DNA from: JAFAXD01 sp035472475
Lineage (GTDB): Bacteria; Pseudomonadota; Alphaproteobacteria; Rhizobiales; Xanthobacteraceae
Length of the DNA stretch: 30,286 bases
Assembly (NCBI GenBank): GCA_035472475.1
Contig: DATIPA010000026.1
Span: 1-30,286, forward strand
Reading direction: 5' to 3'
The position numbers and the translations under genes were made by a program. The notes under the pieces are model-generated. The model did not search any database. It was not told the DNA's origin and saw only the letters and a list, made by a program, of their open reading frames with translations. The stretch's first letter is position 1, and every line of letters begins with the position of its first letter. Positions 30,037 through 30,286 of the stretch are shown one piece after another.

Positions 30037-30286
30037 ATGCCGATTGTGAACCGGGTCGCCGATTTGCAGGGCGACATTGCCGAATGGCGGCACGATATTC
30101 ACGCGCATCCGGAACTCCTGTTCGATGTTCATCGCACGGCCGCAACAGTTGCCGACAAGCTCAAGGCGTTTGGTTGCGACGAGGTCGTGCCTGGCATCGG
30201 TCGCACCGGCGTCGTCGGGGTGATCCGCGGCAGGCGCGGGCAGGGCGACAAAGTCATCGGGCTGCGCGCCGACATGGACGCGCTGC
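30037..30286 (+). CDS. M20 family amidohydrolase (partial, N-terminus)
   Basis: The reading starts at ATG 30037 behind AAGGAG and is open to the window edge (83 residues). It reads WRHDIHAHPELLFDVHRTA, then GIGRTGVVGVIRGR and IGLRADMDAL, the N-terminal signature of M20D amidohydrolases such as hippurate hydrolase, with D-M-D near the metal site. These enzymes cleave N-acyl or N-aryl amino acids. The substrate cannot be told from the fragment. Confidence 0.9.
   Translation, partial: MPIVNRVADLQGDIAEWRHDIHAHPELLFDVHRTAATVADKLKAFGCDEVVPGIGRTGVVGVIRGRRGQGDKVIGLRADMDAL

Noticed and set aside
1..30286. CRISPR array
   Set aside because: No series of regularly spaced identical repeats was seen; the only repeats are dispersed palindromes and one 9-base direct repeat.

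Overview
The window is GC-rich chromosomal DNA from an alphaproteobacterium of the Rhizobiales, probably near Bradyrhizobium, Rhodopseudomonas, Pseudolabrys or Xanthobacteraceae. This rests on the gene order gyrA-coaD-PPIase-PPIase-queA-tgt, on the protein families, and on dispersed palindromes with an AAAACCGG...CCAC core that are typical of rhizobial genomes. The species cannot be named from sequence reading alone.

Region 1 (1-6400) is conserved housekeeping DNA: the 3' end of gyrA, coaD, a periplasmic and a cytoplasmic cyclophilin flanking a small exported protein, then queA and tgt for queuosine tRNA modification, and a DUF3455 secreted protein. Two small exported-protein genes sit on the minus strand. 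The Tgt lacks three of the four expected zinc ligands.

Region 2 (6400-21080) is the most interesting part. A minus-strand run of eight closely spaced genes (16150 down to 7246) encodes a DapA-like lyase, an ABC permease and ATPase, a Gfo/Idh dehydrogenase, a DUF993 lyase-fold protein, a sugar isomerase/epimerase-like TIM barrel, a phytoene-dehydrogenase-like FAD oxidoreductase and a HAD-acyltransferase fusion. A TetR regulator lies just upstream, and divergent to it is an NMT1/THI5-type substrate-binding protein. Further on are a GNAT protein, an NAD-dependent epimerase and a divergent MetE-like methyltransferase. I found a 16-bp palindrome, GTAAC-N6-GTTAC (third copy with one mismatch), at three places: before the eight-gene run, at the substrate-binding-protein promoter, and midway between the epimerase and the MetE-like gene. 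This suggests one TetR regulon for uptake and breakdown of an unidentified small molecule.

Region 3 (21080-25400) holds small unknown proteins, a DUF4403 protein, a PAS-GGDEF diguanylate cyclase behind a long hairpin, and a small two-helix membrane protein.

Region 4 (25400-30286) holds an exported protein, an orphan tripartite-tricarboxylate-type binding protein, a lipoprotein, a large GH25-like muramidase with a probable beta-propeller tail, a tRNA-Lys(TTT) gene with a short tyrosine-recombinase remnant next to its 3' end (an old integration scar), and the start of an M20 amidohydrolase.
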